Shown: one piece after another, positions 57,713-63,994 of the stretch | How positions within the stretch are numbered: the stretch's first letter is position 1 | How the letters are laid out: every line of letters starts with the position of its first letter | Assembly (NCBI RefSeq): GCF_026241155.1 | Contig: NZ_JAPFGP010000003.1 | Span: 371,056-435,055, forward strand | Length of the DNA stretch: 64,000 nt | Origin: Paucibacter sp. PLA-PC-4 | GTDB taxonomy: Bacteria; Pseudomonadota; Gammaproteobacteria; Burkholderiales; Burkholderiaceae_C | Direction: 5' to 3' | Position numbers and translations under genes: made by a program | Notes under the pieces: generated by a model | What the model saw: the letters and a program-made list of their open reading frames with translations, nothing else | Databases searched by the model: none | What the model was told of the DNA's origin: nothing

Positions 57713-58645
57713 TCACATGACCAGGCACCCTTGCGTATCCGCCACCGTCACCATCACTTCGACCCCTGCTGTGAAGCGCAGGAAATCCGCCTCCATGCCG
57801 TCCGAGAAGATGACGCCGTTCTCAGGCATGCGCGAGCGCAGGCTCAGGGGCCTGCCCTTGGTCACCTGGCCATACACCAGCGTTGCCTGCGCGCGCTTCA
57901 TCGGAAACGGCTCCCGGACTGCAAATGTCAGCCGATCGCTATCCCAGTCCATCGGCTTGTACTCGCCGCTTCCTCGGCCACCGGTCGCTGCCGCAAGGGC
58001 CTGCGATCCGGTCATCACACTCTTCAACCACGCGGTCGATCCTAGCCCCGTCGAAACGATGACGCCCGAGGAGGACTGCTGCTCACGACTGTCTCCGATA
58101 GCAATGTCATACAGGGCCGAGGTGTGGCTGCGCGGACCAATGAAGAGGTCGTTGACCGCTCTCAATGTCTGCCCATCCGACAAGCGCGCCTGAGCCATGG
58201 TGACAGCCTTGGTCGGGCGACGTCCGTGCGCGACGTCGACGAGCAACGCATCGACGTGGCTCGGCTCAAACGGCAGCAGCAGTCCATCCCAACGGCTGGG
58301 CTCCGGGTTGATGCCCACCAGGGGCTGGCCCTCCAGATACTTCATCGTATTGGCGACCAGGCCGTCTTGCCCTAGAGCCACCACGATGTCGTCCGGCGCG
58401 AACACGTAGTTCGGCAGATGTGCCCGATCCAACACCTGGTGCCGTCCCCAGCCTCTGAGTGCCTCGCTCACCAGACCCAGGCTCTTGCCGTAGGCCATGT
58501 TCTCCTCGACATAGTCGGTGAAGTCCGCCCCAAGATGCTCGATGTAGAAGCGCGCCTGAGCCAGCGTGTGGTACTTGGCCACCAACTCTTCCAGCCGCGT
58601 CTTGCGCGTCACCAGCACGACCTTGCGTTCAGCGGCTGAGCTCAC
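57713..58645 (-). CDS. NAD kinase-like protein
   Basis: This 310-residue protein starts at GTG 58645, with AGGAG six bases upstream. It has the diacylglycerol/NAD kinase fold: VVALGQDGLVANTMKYLEGQP, LVGINPEPSRW, NDLFIGPRSHTSALYDI, GVIVSTGLGSTAWLKSVM, and ENGVIFSDGMEADFLRF. The catalytic GGDGT is altered to GQDGL (aspartate at about residue 94 kept), and the glycines before TAW are TGLGST, not TPTGST. It therefore belongs to a divergent branch, and its activity or nucleotide may differ from housekeeping NAD kinase. It overlaps the SPFH gene by 17 bp, and kptA follows after 35 bp. Confidence 0.83.
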   Translation of the reverse strand: MSSAAERKVVLVTRKTRLEELVAKYHTLAQARFYIEHLGADFTDYVEENMAYGKSLGLVSEALRGWGRHQVLDRAHLPNYVFAPDDIVVALGQDGLVANTMKYLEGQPLVGINPEPSRWDGLLLPFEPSHVDALLVDVAHGRRPTKAVTMAQARLSDGQTLRAVNDLFIGPRSHTSALYDIAIGDSREQQSSSGVIVSTGLGSTAWLKSVMTGSQALAAATGGRGSGEYKPMDWDSDRLTFAVREPFPMKRAQATLVYGQVTKGRPLSLRSRMPENGVIFSDGMEADFLRFTAGVEVMVTVADTQGCLVM

Positions 58646-59690
58646 GATTGCTCCTGGGTGCCTCGTCCGCGGCTGCCGTGTTGTGGCCCAGCAGTACCTG
58701 CAGCAGCTCCGGCGCCATATTGAACTGGCCGATCCGCTCGGCGTTCTCGGCAATGCCGCCAAAGGCCTGCGCGATCAGCTGGGCCGGCTGCATGCCGACC
58801 GCTGCCAGCGCTTGCACTATGCGCGGGTCAGTGTGGCTCAATGCTGCCATGACACTGGAGACACGGTGCGCTTCGGCTTCGGCCAAGGTGCGGCTGTTGC
58901 TGGCCTGCCCAGCGACAAAGGCCTTGCGGCTTTCCTCCAGTTCCACGTCGGAGCTCATCTGCTCGGCTCGCAATGCGTTGTCCTTGCGCATGAGCGCGGC
59001 CTTGGCCTCTAGCTTGGTCTCGCTGATTTCGCGCCGCTTCTGCTCGACGGCGACCTCGGTGTCCAGCTCGTTCTGCCGGATGGCGCGTTCCTTCTCTACG
59101 GCTGACATGCGCCGCGCGTAGACGGCATCGTCGGCCGCGCGAAGGTTGGATTCGCGTGCTTCGGCTTCCAGGGCGCGAGCGATGTCCGGTGTGGGCTTCA
59201 CGCTGAGGATCGAGATACCGAGAATTTCCAGGCCGAGCGCTTCGATTTCAGGCTGTACGCCCAGCTCGCGTTGCGCAGTGCGTGCAATCAAAGCAGACGA
59301 GCGCAGCGCTTGCTTGAGGTCGAGAGCCTGGACAGCCTGCTGGACGATCACCTCGGCCTGCTGCGCCACGCGGTCCGCCAAACGAATCGGGTCTTCGGAG
59401 GCGTAGGTCTTCCCATCAGGGCGCAAGGAGAAGTCCATCATCGCCGCGGTCCGCTGCGGCGCATTGATGCGATAGGTCACCTGGCCCTGCACGGTCACGC
59501 TTTGAAAGTCCGCCGTGACCAGGTCGAGCATGAAGGGGCGGTCATGACTTGCGACGGGCACTGCCACCAAGGTCGTGGCGGGTGCGTAGTAGAAGAACGA
59601 CAGGCCGGCGCCTTGGCGCGCCAGCTTGCCTCCTCGGAACTGCATCAGGTGAGTGGTCGGTTGAGACTTGATGAATCGAATGCCGAACAT
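58629..59690 (-). CDS. SPFH/Band 7 (stomatin-like) protein
   Basis: This 353-residue SPFH-domain protein has a beta-rich N-terminal SPFH domain (FIKSQPTTHLMQFRGGKLARQ, TVQGQVTYRINAPQRTAAMMD). A long coiled coil follows (about residues 185-275, AEARESNLRAADDAVYARRM and EKERAIRQNELDTEVAVEQK), then a helical end. Unlike most stomatins it has no obvious N-terminal membrane helix. These proteins form rings or scaffolds at membranes. It is the first gene of the operon, with a palindromic operator candidate 33-54 bp upstream. It may organise or recruit the KptA/NADK enzymes. Confidence 0.88.
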   Translation of the reverse strand: MFGIRFIKSQPTTHLMQFRGGKLARQGAGLSFFYYAPATTLVAVPVASHDRPFMLDLVTADFQSVTVQGQVTYRINAPQRTAAMMDFSLRPDGKTYASEDPIRLADRVAQQAEVIVQQAVQALDLKQALRSSALIARTAQRELGVQPEIEALGLEILGISILSVKPTPDIARALEAEARESNLRAADDAVYARRMSAVEKERAIRQNELDTEVAVEQKRREISETKLEAKAALMRKDNALRAEQMSSDVELEESRKAFVAGQASNSRTLAEAEAHRVSSVMAALSHTDPRIVQALAAVGMQPAQLIAQAFGGIAENAERIGQFNMAPELLQVLLGHNTAAADEAPRSNRELSR

Positions 59691-59722
59691 GAATTCCTCC
59701 TTGGCTGGTTATTAGTTGTTCA

Positions 59723-59744
59723 GTACATCTTGCATAAGATGTAC
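59723..59744. promoter_or_regulatory. Palindromic operator between the SPFH operon and the Nudix regulator
   Basis: GTACATCTT (59723-59731) and AAGATGTAC (59736-59744) form a perfect 9-bp inverted repeat with a 4-base GCAT spacer. It lies in the 70-bp region between divergent genes. It is the natural binding site for the Nudix-winged-helix regulator encoded on one side. By position it could control both transcripts. AT content is higher here than in the flanks. Confidence 0.7.
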
Positions 59745-59784
59745 AGTACAACCAACATTCATGAGCGTCAAGAGGTTTCATGCC

Positions 59785-60552
59785 ATGGCGGCCAAGACAC
59801 CACAGATGAAGAAGGCGAGCGCAACACCTGCTCCGCGGTCGCAGGCGATCGACTTCCCTCGTCCGTACACGACAGTGGATGTGGTCATCTTCACCGTTCT
59901 GGACGATGCCCTAGAGGTCCTGCTGGTACAGCGCCCCTCTGGCACGATGGAGCCTTGCCCTGGTCAATGGGCGCTGCCTGGCGGCTTCGTCAACGTTGAC
60001 CTGGACGTGGACCTGATGGCGTGCGCTCGCCGCAAGCTGCTGGAGAAGACGGCCGTGAGCAGCCCCTATCTGGAGCAGCTTGGAAGTTGGGGCAGTGCAA
60101 CCCGCGACCCACGCGGTTGGTCGGCCACTCACGCCTATTTCGCCCTGATTCCTACGCAAGACATCCAGCTGGCCAAGGGCGCCAATGCCGCCGACGTCGC
60201 CTGGTTCAAGGTGGACGATCTGCTGAAGAGGCCCCGGCTGGCCTTCGATCACAGCGAGATACTGCAGACTGCGGTGGAACGGCTTCGGAGCAAAGTGGAA
60301 TACACGTCCTTGCCGGCCTTCCTCCTGGCAGAACCTTTCACGCTGCCGCAGCTCCAGAAGACGTACGAAGTCGTGCTCGGCCGCGCCGTGGACAAGAGCG
60401 GCTTCCGGACTCGCATGATCGCAGCCGATTTCCTGGAAGAGGTCGGTTTCGTTGAAAGCTCGTCGAATCGACCGCCGATGGGCTATCGCCTCAAGGATCG
60501 CTCGGCGCCCGTCTTCTTCCCGCGTACCTTCAGCCCACGCGGCGGGGACTGA
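59785..60552 (+). CDS. Nudix-winged-helix transcriptional regulator (NrtR-like)
   Basis: This 255-residue protein combines an N-terminal Nudix domain (VDVVIFTVLDDALEVLLVQRP, GQWALPGGFVNVD) with a C-terminal winged helix (FTLPQLQKTYEVVLGRAVDKSGF, RTRMIAADFLEEVG). This is the NrtR architecture, in which ADP-ribose or related NAD metabolites bind the Nudix domain and release the protein from its operator. The Nudix box is partly degraded: CARRKLLEKTAVSSPYLEQLGSW (pieces: LMACARRKLLEKTAV, EQLGSW) lacks the REx2EE core, as in non-hydrolytic regulators. ATG 59785 has AAGAGG 9 bases upstream; ATG 59761 is possible. It should govern the divergent operon. Confidence 0.85.
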   Translation: MAAKTPQMKKASATPAPRSQAIDFPRPYTTVDVVIFTVLDDALEVLLVQRPSGTMEPCPGQWALPGGFVNVDLDVDLMACARRKLLEKTAVSSPYLEQLGSWGSATRDPRGWSATHAYFALIPTQDIQLAKGANAADVAWFKVDDLLKRPRLAFDHSEILQTAVERLRSKVEYTSLPAFLLAEPFTLPQLQKTYEVVLGRAVDKSGFRTRMIAADFLEEVGFVESSSNRPPMGYRLKDRSAPVFFPRTFSPRGGD

Positions 60553-60560
60553 GGCCCGCA

Positions 60561-61202
60561 ATGTCCATTGAGCTTTCACGACCGCGAACTGCTTGCAGAC
60601 GAAATCCACGCGGCCCAGCCTAATCTGTTCTTCTCGGTGCACGCCCTTCAAGCCATCGGAGCCGCCATTGAGGAGATGGAAGTCGTCCTGAACATCTTGC
60701 TGGTCTTCTACAGCGCGATGAAGATGAACGACACGGCCTGGCCGGTCATCTCTGAAGAAGTCCAGGATCGGGGCCTTGAGCGCATCACTGCACGTGCGCG
60801 GTTCATCGAGGGGCTCTCGCCGCGCAAGCAGGAGCGCGCAACCGCCGATTCATTCGCCCGCCACACTCAGCCGCAGCTGCTTGCCTACGTGTTTGGCAAG
60901 CTCACAGAGCACGGACTCAACACGGTCAAGACCGAGGCCGAGAAGATGATCCTGCTGGTGGATATGCAGTTGCTGGTCTGGCTGGCATCACCCTGCTTGG
61001 GCTCGTCATATCCGTCTATGACAAGCAGATCTCGGCTTGGATCGAACGGCAGGATCAGATCACCAAGGAATCGGCTGAGGCCTACCGCCAGGCGCGCACG
61101 AAGGCTGAGGCAGAGCAAGCAGAGCGGGACCGGACGCGGGAGATCGCCGATCAGGAGATGGACAGACTGGCTGCCGAGCGCCTGCGTCGAGAGCTCGCGT
61201 AG
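60561..61202 (+). pseudogene. Unknown membrane/coiled-coil protein gene with two compensating frame changes
   Basis: Three stretches look like one 213-residue protein. It starts at ATG 60561 (MSIEL), shifts frame near 60576 into HDRELLADEIHAAQPNLFFS, and runs as about 130 helical residues to KTEAEKMILLVDM near 60966. It then shifts back into AVAGLAGITLLGLVISVYDK, a membrane helix. A charged coiled coil follows (ITKESAEAYRQARTKAEAEQ) to the TAG at 61200-61202. One extra base near 60576 and one missing base near 60966 restore frame, and the total length is divisible by three. Either this is a sequencing error or a decayed gene. It starts 8 bp after the Nudix regulator. I know no function. Confidence 0.6.
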
Positions 61203-61209
61203 CGCCCGC

Positions 61210-62250
61210 CTACTTCCCTTGTTCGGTCGCTGTGGCCAGGCTCTCACCGACCCTAGGCCACGTTCTGTTCAAGGCATCCAAGCCAACGTCCAAGGCCTTG
61301 CGCCAAGCCGGTCCGCGTGCACGTGTCGAGGCGATCATCTCGATGATGGCGTCGGGATCGCGCTGCACGAAGTAGTCGATCAGTGCCGCAGCCTGCGCGA
61401 TGTCCTTCTTGGTCTTTGATCGGCTGTCCCCGGTCCGTTCGGCGGCCACGAGGAGCTTGCCCACGGCATAGGCGGCTGGCGCTGGCAGGTTGACGACGAT
61501 GGCCGAAGTACCGCCTAGCAGGGCCGCGGGAATGGGAGCTTCAAGCGCCAGCTCCATGAAACGCAGCGGCTGCAGCGTCACGTTCAGCGCCCGGCATTCG
61601 ACCGGCTCGTCACTGGTGCGCGTCCGGGAGGTCAGCCAGTCCAGATCGAAGTCCGGCTCGTCCGGCTTGACGTACCGTGTTCCAGAGTTCACCGGCACAA
61701 AGCCCATCTGCAGGGACTCGATCGCGGAGTGGGCATCGACGCGAGCGTCCGGCGCCACTGCCAATGAGAGGTTTCTGCCCGCGTGGGCGAAGTCCCGGTC
61801 GACTGTCTGGCCAGGATCACCCCAGAGCACGCCCAGCACGTTCTGGTAGGCCAGGAAGGCATGTGTTCCGACCACAAGGGCGCCGGCTGAGAACACGCCG
61901 TGATCGGCGAGGCGCTTCAGCACGCGGAAATGCTTCGGCGCCACGGTGTAGCAGCCCAAGGCTGCAGCCGCGTTGGCCAACTTGCGCAAGTGCGCCTGGT
62001 TCGCAACCACCGTCTCGTCGTGAGCGGCTTCGATGAGCGCGCGGGTTGCCTCGTCATCCGGACCGACATAGATCTGCTCGAGGCCGGCCGGGCCCTTGCG
62101 CTGGTAGTAGTGGTACCGCTTGCCGTGGATCAGCTTCGACGCGAAGCCGCCTGGAAGGTCGGCGGGCGATCGATTGAGCTGCGCCATCCGGGCTGCGGAG
62201 AGCACGGAGGAGTAGGCGGCCTGCGCTGCCAGGCTGTTGTCGACGAACAT
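61210..62250 (-). CDS. GSU2403-type nucleotidyltransferase-fold protein
   Basis: This 346-residue protein matches what is usually annotated as the GSU2403 family of nucleotidyltransferase-fold proteins. The NTase core appears around residues 125-160: VVGTHAFLAYQNVLGVLWGD and TVDRDFAHAGRNLSLAV, with the D-x-D-type acidic residues. The N-terminal LIHGKRYHYYQRKGPAGLEQ is also typical. A helical C-terminal half follows (AYAVGKLLVAAERTGDSRSK). The substrate is unknown; minimal NTases of similar fold occur in toxin-antitoxin and defence systems. The ATG at 62250 is preceded by an 8-bp palindrome. It converges with the preceding gene (7-bp gap). Confidence 0.78.
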   Translation of the reverse strand: MFVDNSLAAQAAYSSVLSAARMAQLNRSPADLPGGFASKLIHGKRYHYYQRKGPAGLEQIYVGPDDEATRALIEAAHDETVVANQAHLRKLANAAAALGCYTVAPKHFRVLKRLADHGVFSAGALVVGTHAFLAYQNVLGVLWGDPGQTVDRDFAHAGRNLSLAVAPDARVDAHSAIESLQMGFVPVNSGTRYVKPDEPDFDLDWLTSRTRTSDEPVECRALNVTLQPLRFMELALEAPIPAALLGGTSAIVVNLPAPAAYAVGKLLVAAERTGDSRSKTKKDIAQAAALIDYFVQRDPDAIIEMIASTRARGPAWRKALDVGLDALNRTWPRVGESLATATEQGK

Positions 62251-62257
62251 GCTTTTA

Positions 62258-62282
62258 TACTACCTTTTCTAGCGAGGTAGTA
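62258..62282. promoter_or_regulatory. Palindromic operator candidate before the nucleotidyltransferase gene
   Basis: TACTACCT (62258-62265) and AGGTAGTA (62275-62282) form a perfect 8-bp inverted repeat with a 9-base spacer, centred 20 bp upstream of the ATG. It would be well placed for a repressor. It differs from the palindrome of the Nudix regulator, so another protein is expected. Confidence 0.5.
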
Positions 62283-62403
62283 CATCAATTTCTGACCAGG
62301 GTGTTAGAAGTCCGTCAAAGCCGACGGGACTGCATCAGACGACCTCCAAGACTGCGCTGCGGTCGTTGTTGCCACATTGCTGCTCCTGGTCGCAGGCCGA
62401 GGT

Positions 62404-62490
62404 GCGGTCGTGCACGCCGGATTCCCCAGTCCAGCCGAGGACCTGGGCGCGAAGAGGATCGACCTGACCGCCTGGCTGGTCAAGCACCCA
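62404..62490 (+). pseudogene. umuD fragment (mutagenesis protein N-terminal piece)
   Basis: The plus frame reads AVVHAGFPSPAEDLGAK followed by RIDLTAWLVKHP, which matches the cleavage-site region (AGFPSPA) and following strand of UmuD/RumA. The similarity stops abruptly after HP, where ATF-V-R-x-GDSM is expected. No start codon or downstream serine-lysine dyad is present, so this is a remnant. No umuC is in the window. The rest of 62283-62612 contains no recognisable gene. umuDC genes are frequent cargo of plasmids and integrative elements. Confidence 0.6.
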
Positions 62491-62612
62491 CTGACCCGCT
62501 GCGCAGCGGCCAGGTCGGACGAGGCTAAAGATCTGGGCGCGAAGCTGAGCTGGGCCGCACCCTAGCAATTCAAGCCCGCACAGACGCGCGACCCGCACCA
62601 GCCGGCCCCGCT

Positions 62613-62820
62613 TGTTTACGACATTTGCGCATGAACGGTAGCAGCGGAGGATGCCGCAACAAATTACAGTCTATGTTTACGACTTTATTGACCTGTTTAC
62701 GACTCTAATTGTCGAGAACAGCAGTTGTTCCTGGCAATTAAAGTCGTAAACGCGTGCCTCGCCTCGGCGCGGCTTTGCAAGGATGTGATCGGTTTCACCG
62801 CCGAACCAAAGTCGTAAACA
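62613..62820. mobile_element. IS21-like end-repeat array (transposase-less remnant)
   Basis: Five copies of a 9-mer lie within 208 bp. GTTTACGAC is direct at 62614-62622, 62675-62683 and 62695-62703. Its complement GTCGTAAAC is at 62743-62751 and 62811-62819. The outer bases make the segment start TG and end CA. The inner pair extends to 17-bp arms (62695-62711 and 62735-62751) with one mismatch. Multiple short repeats pointing inward at both ends are a known trait of IS21-family insertion sequences; no istA/istB remains. The right boundary coincides with the break in the next gene. No target duplication is apparent: the flanks are CCGCT and ACAAC. Confidence 0.5.
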
Positions 62821-63042
62821 ACAACCAGAATCCTTGCGGTGGCCGAACTCGAAGAAAAGACCGAAGGCCTGGCGATGAGCCATGACACCTTCAGCCGCAA
62901 CACGAGGAATCAGCTCAAGCAGGTGTTTGATGCGCTGCGCGAGCTGATGACACCGCCCGACCCGCCCAAGCGGCCTACTGGGTTCGTCACGCATGAGGAC
63001 AAGGACAGCAAGAAGGCCTCAGGGGTAAGAGCTAAGATTTAA
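62821..63042 (+). pseudogene. C-terminal fragment of an ORF6N-domain protein
   Basis: The open frame starts right at the edge of the repeat array, where the array itself supplies a TAA. It reads VAELEEKTEGLAMSHDTF and SRNTRNQLKQVFDALRELM, then TPPDPPKRPTGFVTHEDKD, ending at 63042. This is what I recognise as the C-terminal tail of ORF6N (KilA-N-like, phage-derived) DNA-binding proteins. The N-terminal DNA-binding domain is absent from the left flank. A GTG at 62839 could start a 67-residue peptide, but a functional gene is unlikely. The junction marks insertion with loss of the 5' half. Confidence 0.6.
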
Positions 63043-63080
63043 CCTCGGCGCCCTCAACCAGACACCCTAAAGCAACAGCA

Positions 63081-63296
63081 ATGAATGACTCCACTTACTC
63101 GCGGGTCAAGGCCAAGTGCCTTGGTTGTTCATTGCATTTCGTGTTGTGCACATGGCACCCTCAGCGGCACAGCGCCAAGTCGCTCTACTGCCCAGAGTGT
63201 GGGCAACATGAGGGCCAGTTCCTTGTATGGATTGAGCGCGTATTCGGAGTCGTCGGCCAGGAAGTCCCCGGTGACGCGACACCGCATACAGGCTGA
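63081..63296 (+). CDS. Small zinc-ribbon protein of unknown function
   Basis: This 71-residue protein starts MNDSTYSRVKAKCLGCSLHF. The pairs CLGC (residues 13-16) and CPEC (37-40) form a probable zinc ribbon. The spacer is HxxR/H-rich (CTWHPQRHSAK), and a hydrophobic C-terminal strand follows (FLVWIERVFGVV). I do not know its function. Similar small proteins are met in mobile or accessory regions. It lies 38 bp after the ORF6N fragment and its stop abuts the stop of the convergent HAD gene. Confidence 0.6.
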   Translation: MNDSTYSRVKAKCLGCSLHFVLCTWHPQRHSAKSLYCPECGQHEGQFLVWIERVFGVVGQEVPGDATPHTG

Positions 63297-63653
63297 TCAG
63301 TTTTGCTTTGCCCTTATCTCGCCCCAATACTGATCGGGGCTGCACTCCTCGATCGACAGCGGGTGCATCTCTAAGCACAAACGCCAGTCAGCGACTGACT
63401 GATCGTCGATCATCACGTTCGGCTTCGGAAGAAACGCTTGGAACGACTGCTCAATTCCAAGCTCCACAGCGCTTTGTCGCGCGTACTCGCCTCCCCCCGA
63501 ACTCCAACAATAGAGCACAGCTCCAGCAGCCTTCAATTGCCGAACGTGCTCGACAACTCGGGTCATCGGAATGCGCTTCGAGCCAACGCTCCGAACAAGG
63601 GTGTCGTCCACATCAACATAGACAACCAGCGGAACGGCAATGGCAGCGGTCAC
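63297..63653 (-). CDS. HAD-like hydrolase (short)
   Basis: This 118-residue protein has HAD motif I VYVDVDDTLVRS and motif II-like LYCWSSGGGEYAR. The acidic tail LPKPNVMIDDQSVADWRL has paired aspartates in the place of motif IV. It lacks a cap domain and is at the lower size limit of the superfamily. It may act on a small phosphorylated compound or nucleic-acid end. It starts at GTG 63653, overlapping the upstream ParB-like gene as GTGA, so the two form a coupled pair. Confidence 0.75.
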   Translation of the reverse strand: MTAAIAVPLVVYVDVDDTLVRSVGSKRIPMTRVVEHVRQLKAAGAVLYCWSSGGGEYARQSAVELGIEQSFQAFLPKPNVMIDDQSVADWRLCLEMHPLSIEECSPDQYWGEIRAKQN

Positions 63654-63994
63654 GGTTGAATCTGTAGGTTGCGCATTGGCACTCGCGGTCGGGTTAACGG
63701 CGCCGTCCAGGGTTGAATTGGTGCGGGTTTACCGCAAAGCATACCAGCGATGTATCGATGATTGCCATCAACGATGACATTACCGTCCACGTGAATCGGT
63801 GGAATGGGCATACCGGCTTCAATGTCACTGACCCAACTCTGTACTGCACTAGCAGAGACGGTGGGCTGAAGAGTGTTGGCGATCACTGAAAACTGACCCA
63901 CCTGCAAGGGCGGTGATCGCGCAAATCTGACCCACGTATCGACACTGACCTGCTCAAGGCTGAGCGGGGAATCAGGAGTGATCAACGTGGGCAT
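63650..63994 (-). CDS. ParB/sulfiredoxin-fold protein (small)
   Basis: This 114-residue protein carries the ParB/Srx-type motif IHVDGNVIVDGNHRYIAGML, with the DGNHR signature that binds or hydrolyses nucleotides in this fold. There is no helix-turn-helix, so it is not a chromosome-partition ParB. PIPPIHVDG before it is the usual strand. The ATG is at 63994, six bases from the window edge, so its promoter is not seen. It is coupled to the HAD-like gene by a 4-bp overlap. The pair might process a nucleotide or nucleic-acid end, but this is inference. Confidence 0.72.
   Translation of the reverse strand: MPTLITPDSPLSLEQVSVDTWVRFARSPPLQVGQFSVIANTLQPTVSASAVQSWVSDIEAGMPIPPIHVDGNVIVDGNHRYIAGMLCGKPAPIQPWTAPLTRPRVPMRNLQIQP

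Noticed and set aside
60966..60970. Programmed frameshift in the unknown gene
   Set aside because: No slippery heptamer or downstream structure is apparent, and a second shift near the start fits indels or sequencing error better.
62613..62820. CRISPR array
   Set aside because: The repeats are only 9 bases, occur in both orientations, and have irregular spacing; no cas genes are near.
62613..62820. Integron attC site
   Set aside because: The inner inverted repeat lacks the GTTRRRY/RYYYAAC core pairs of attC, and no integrase is present.
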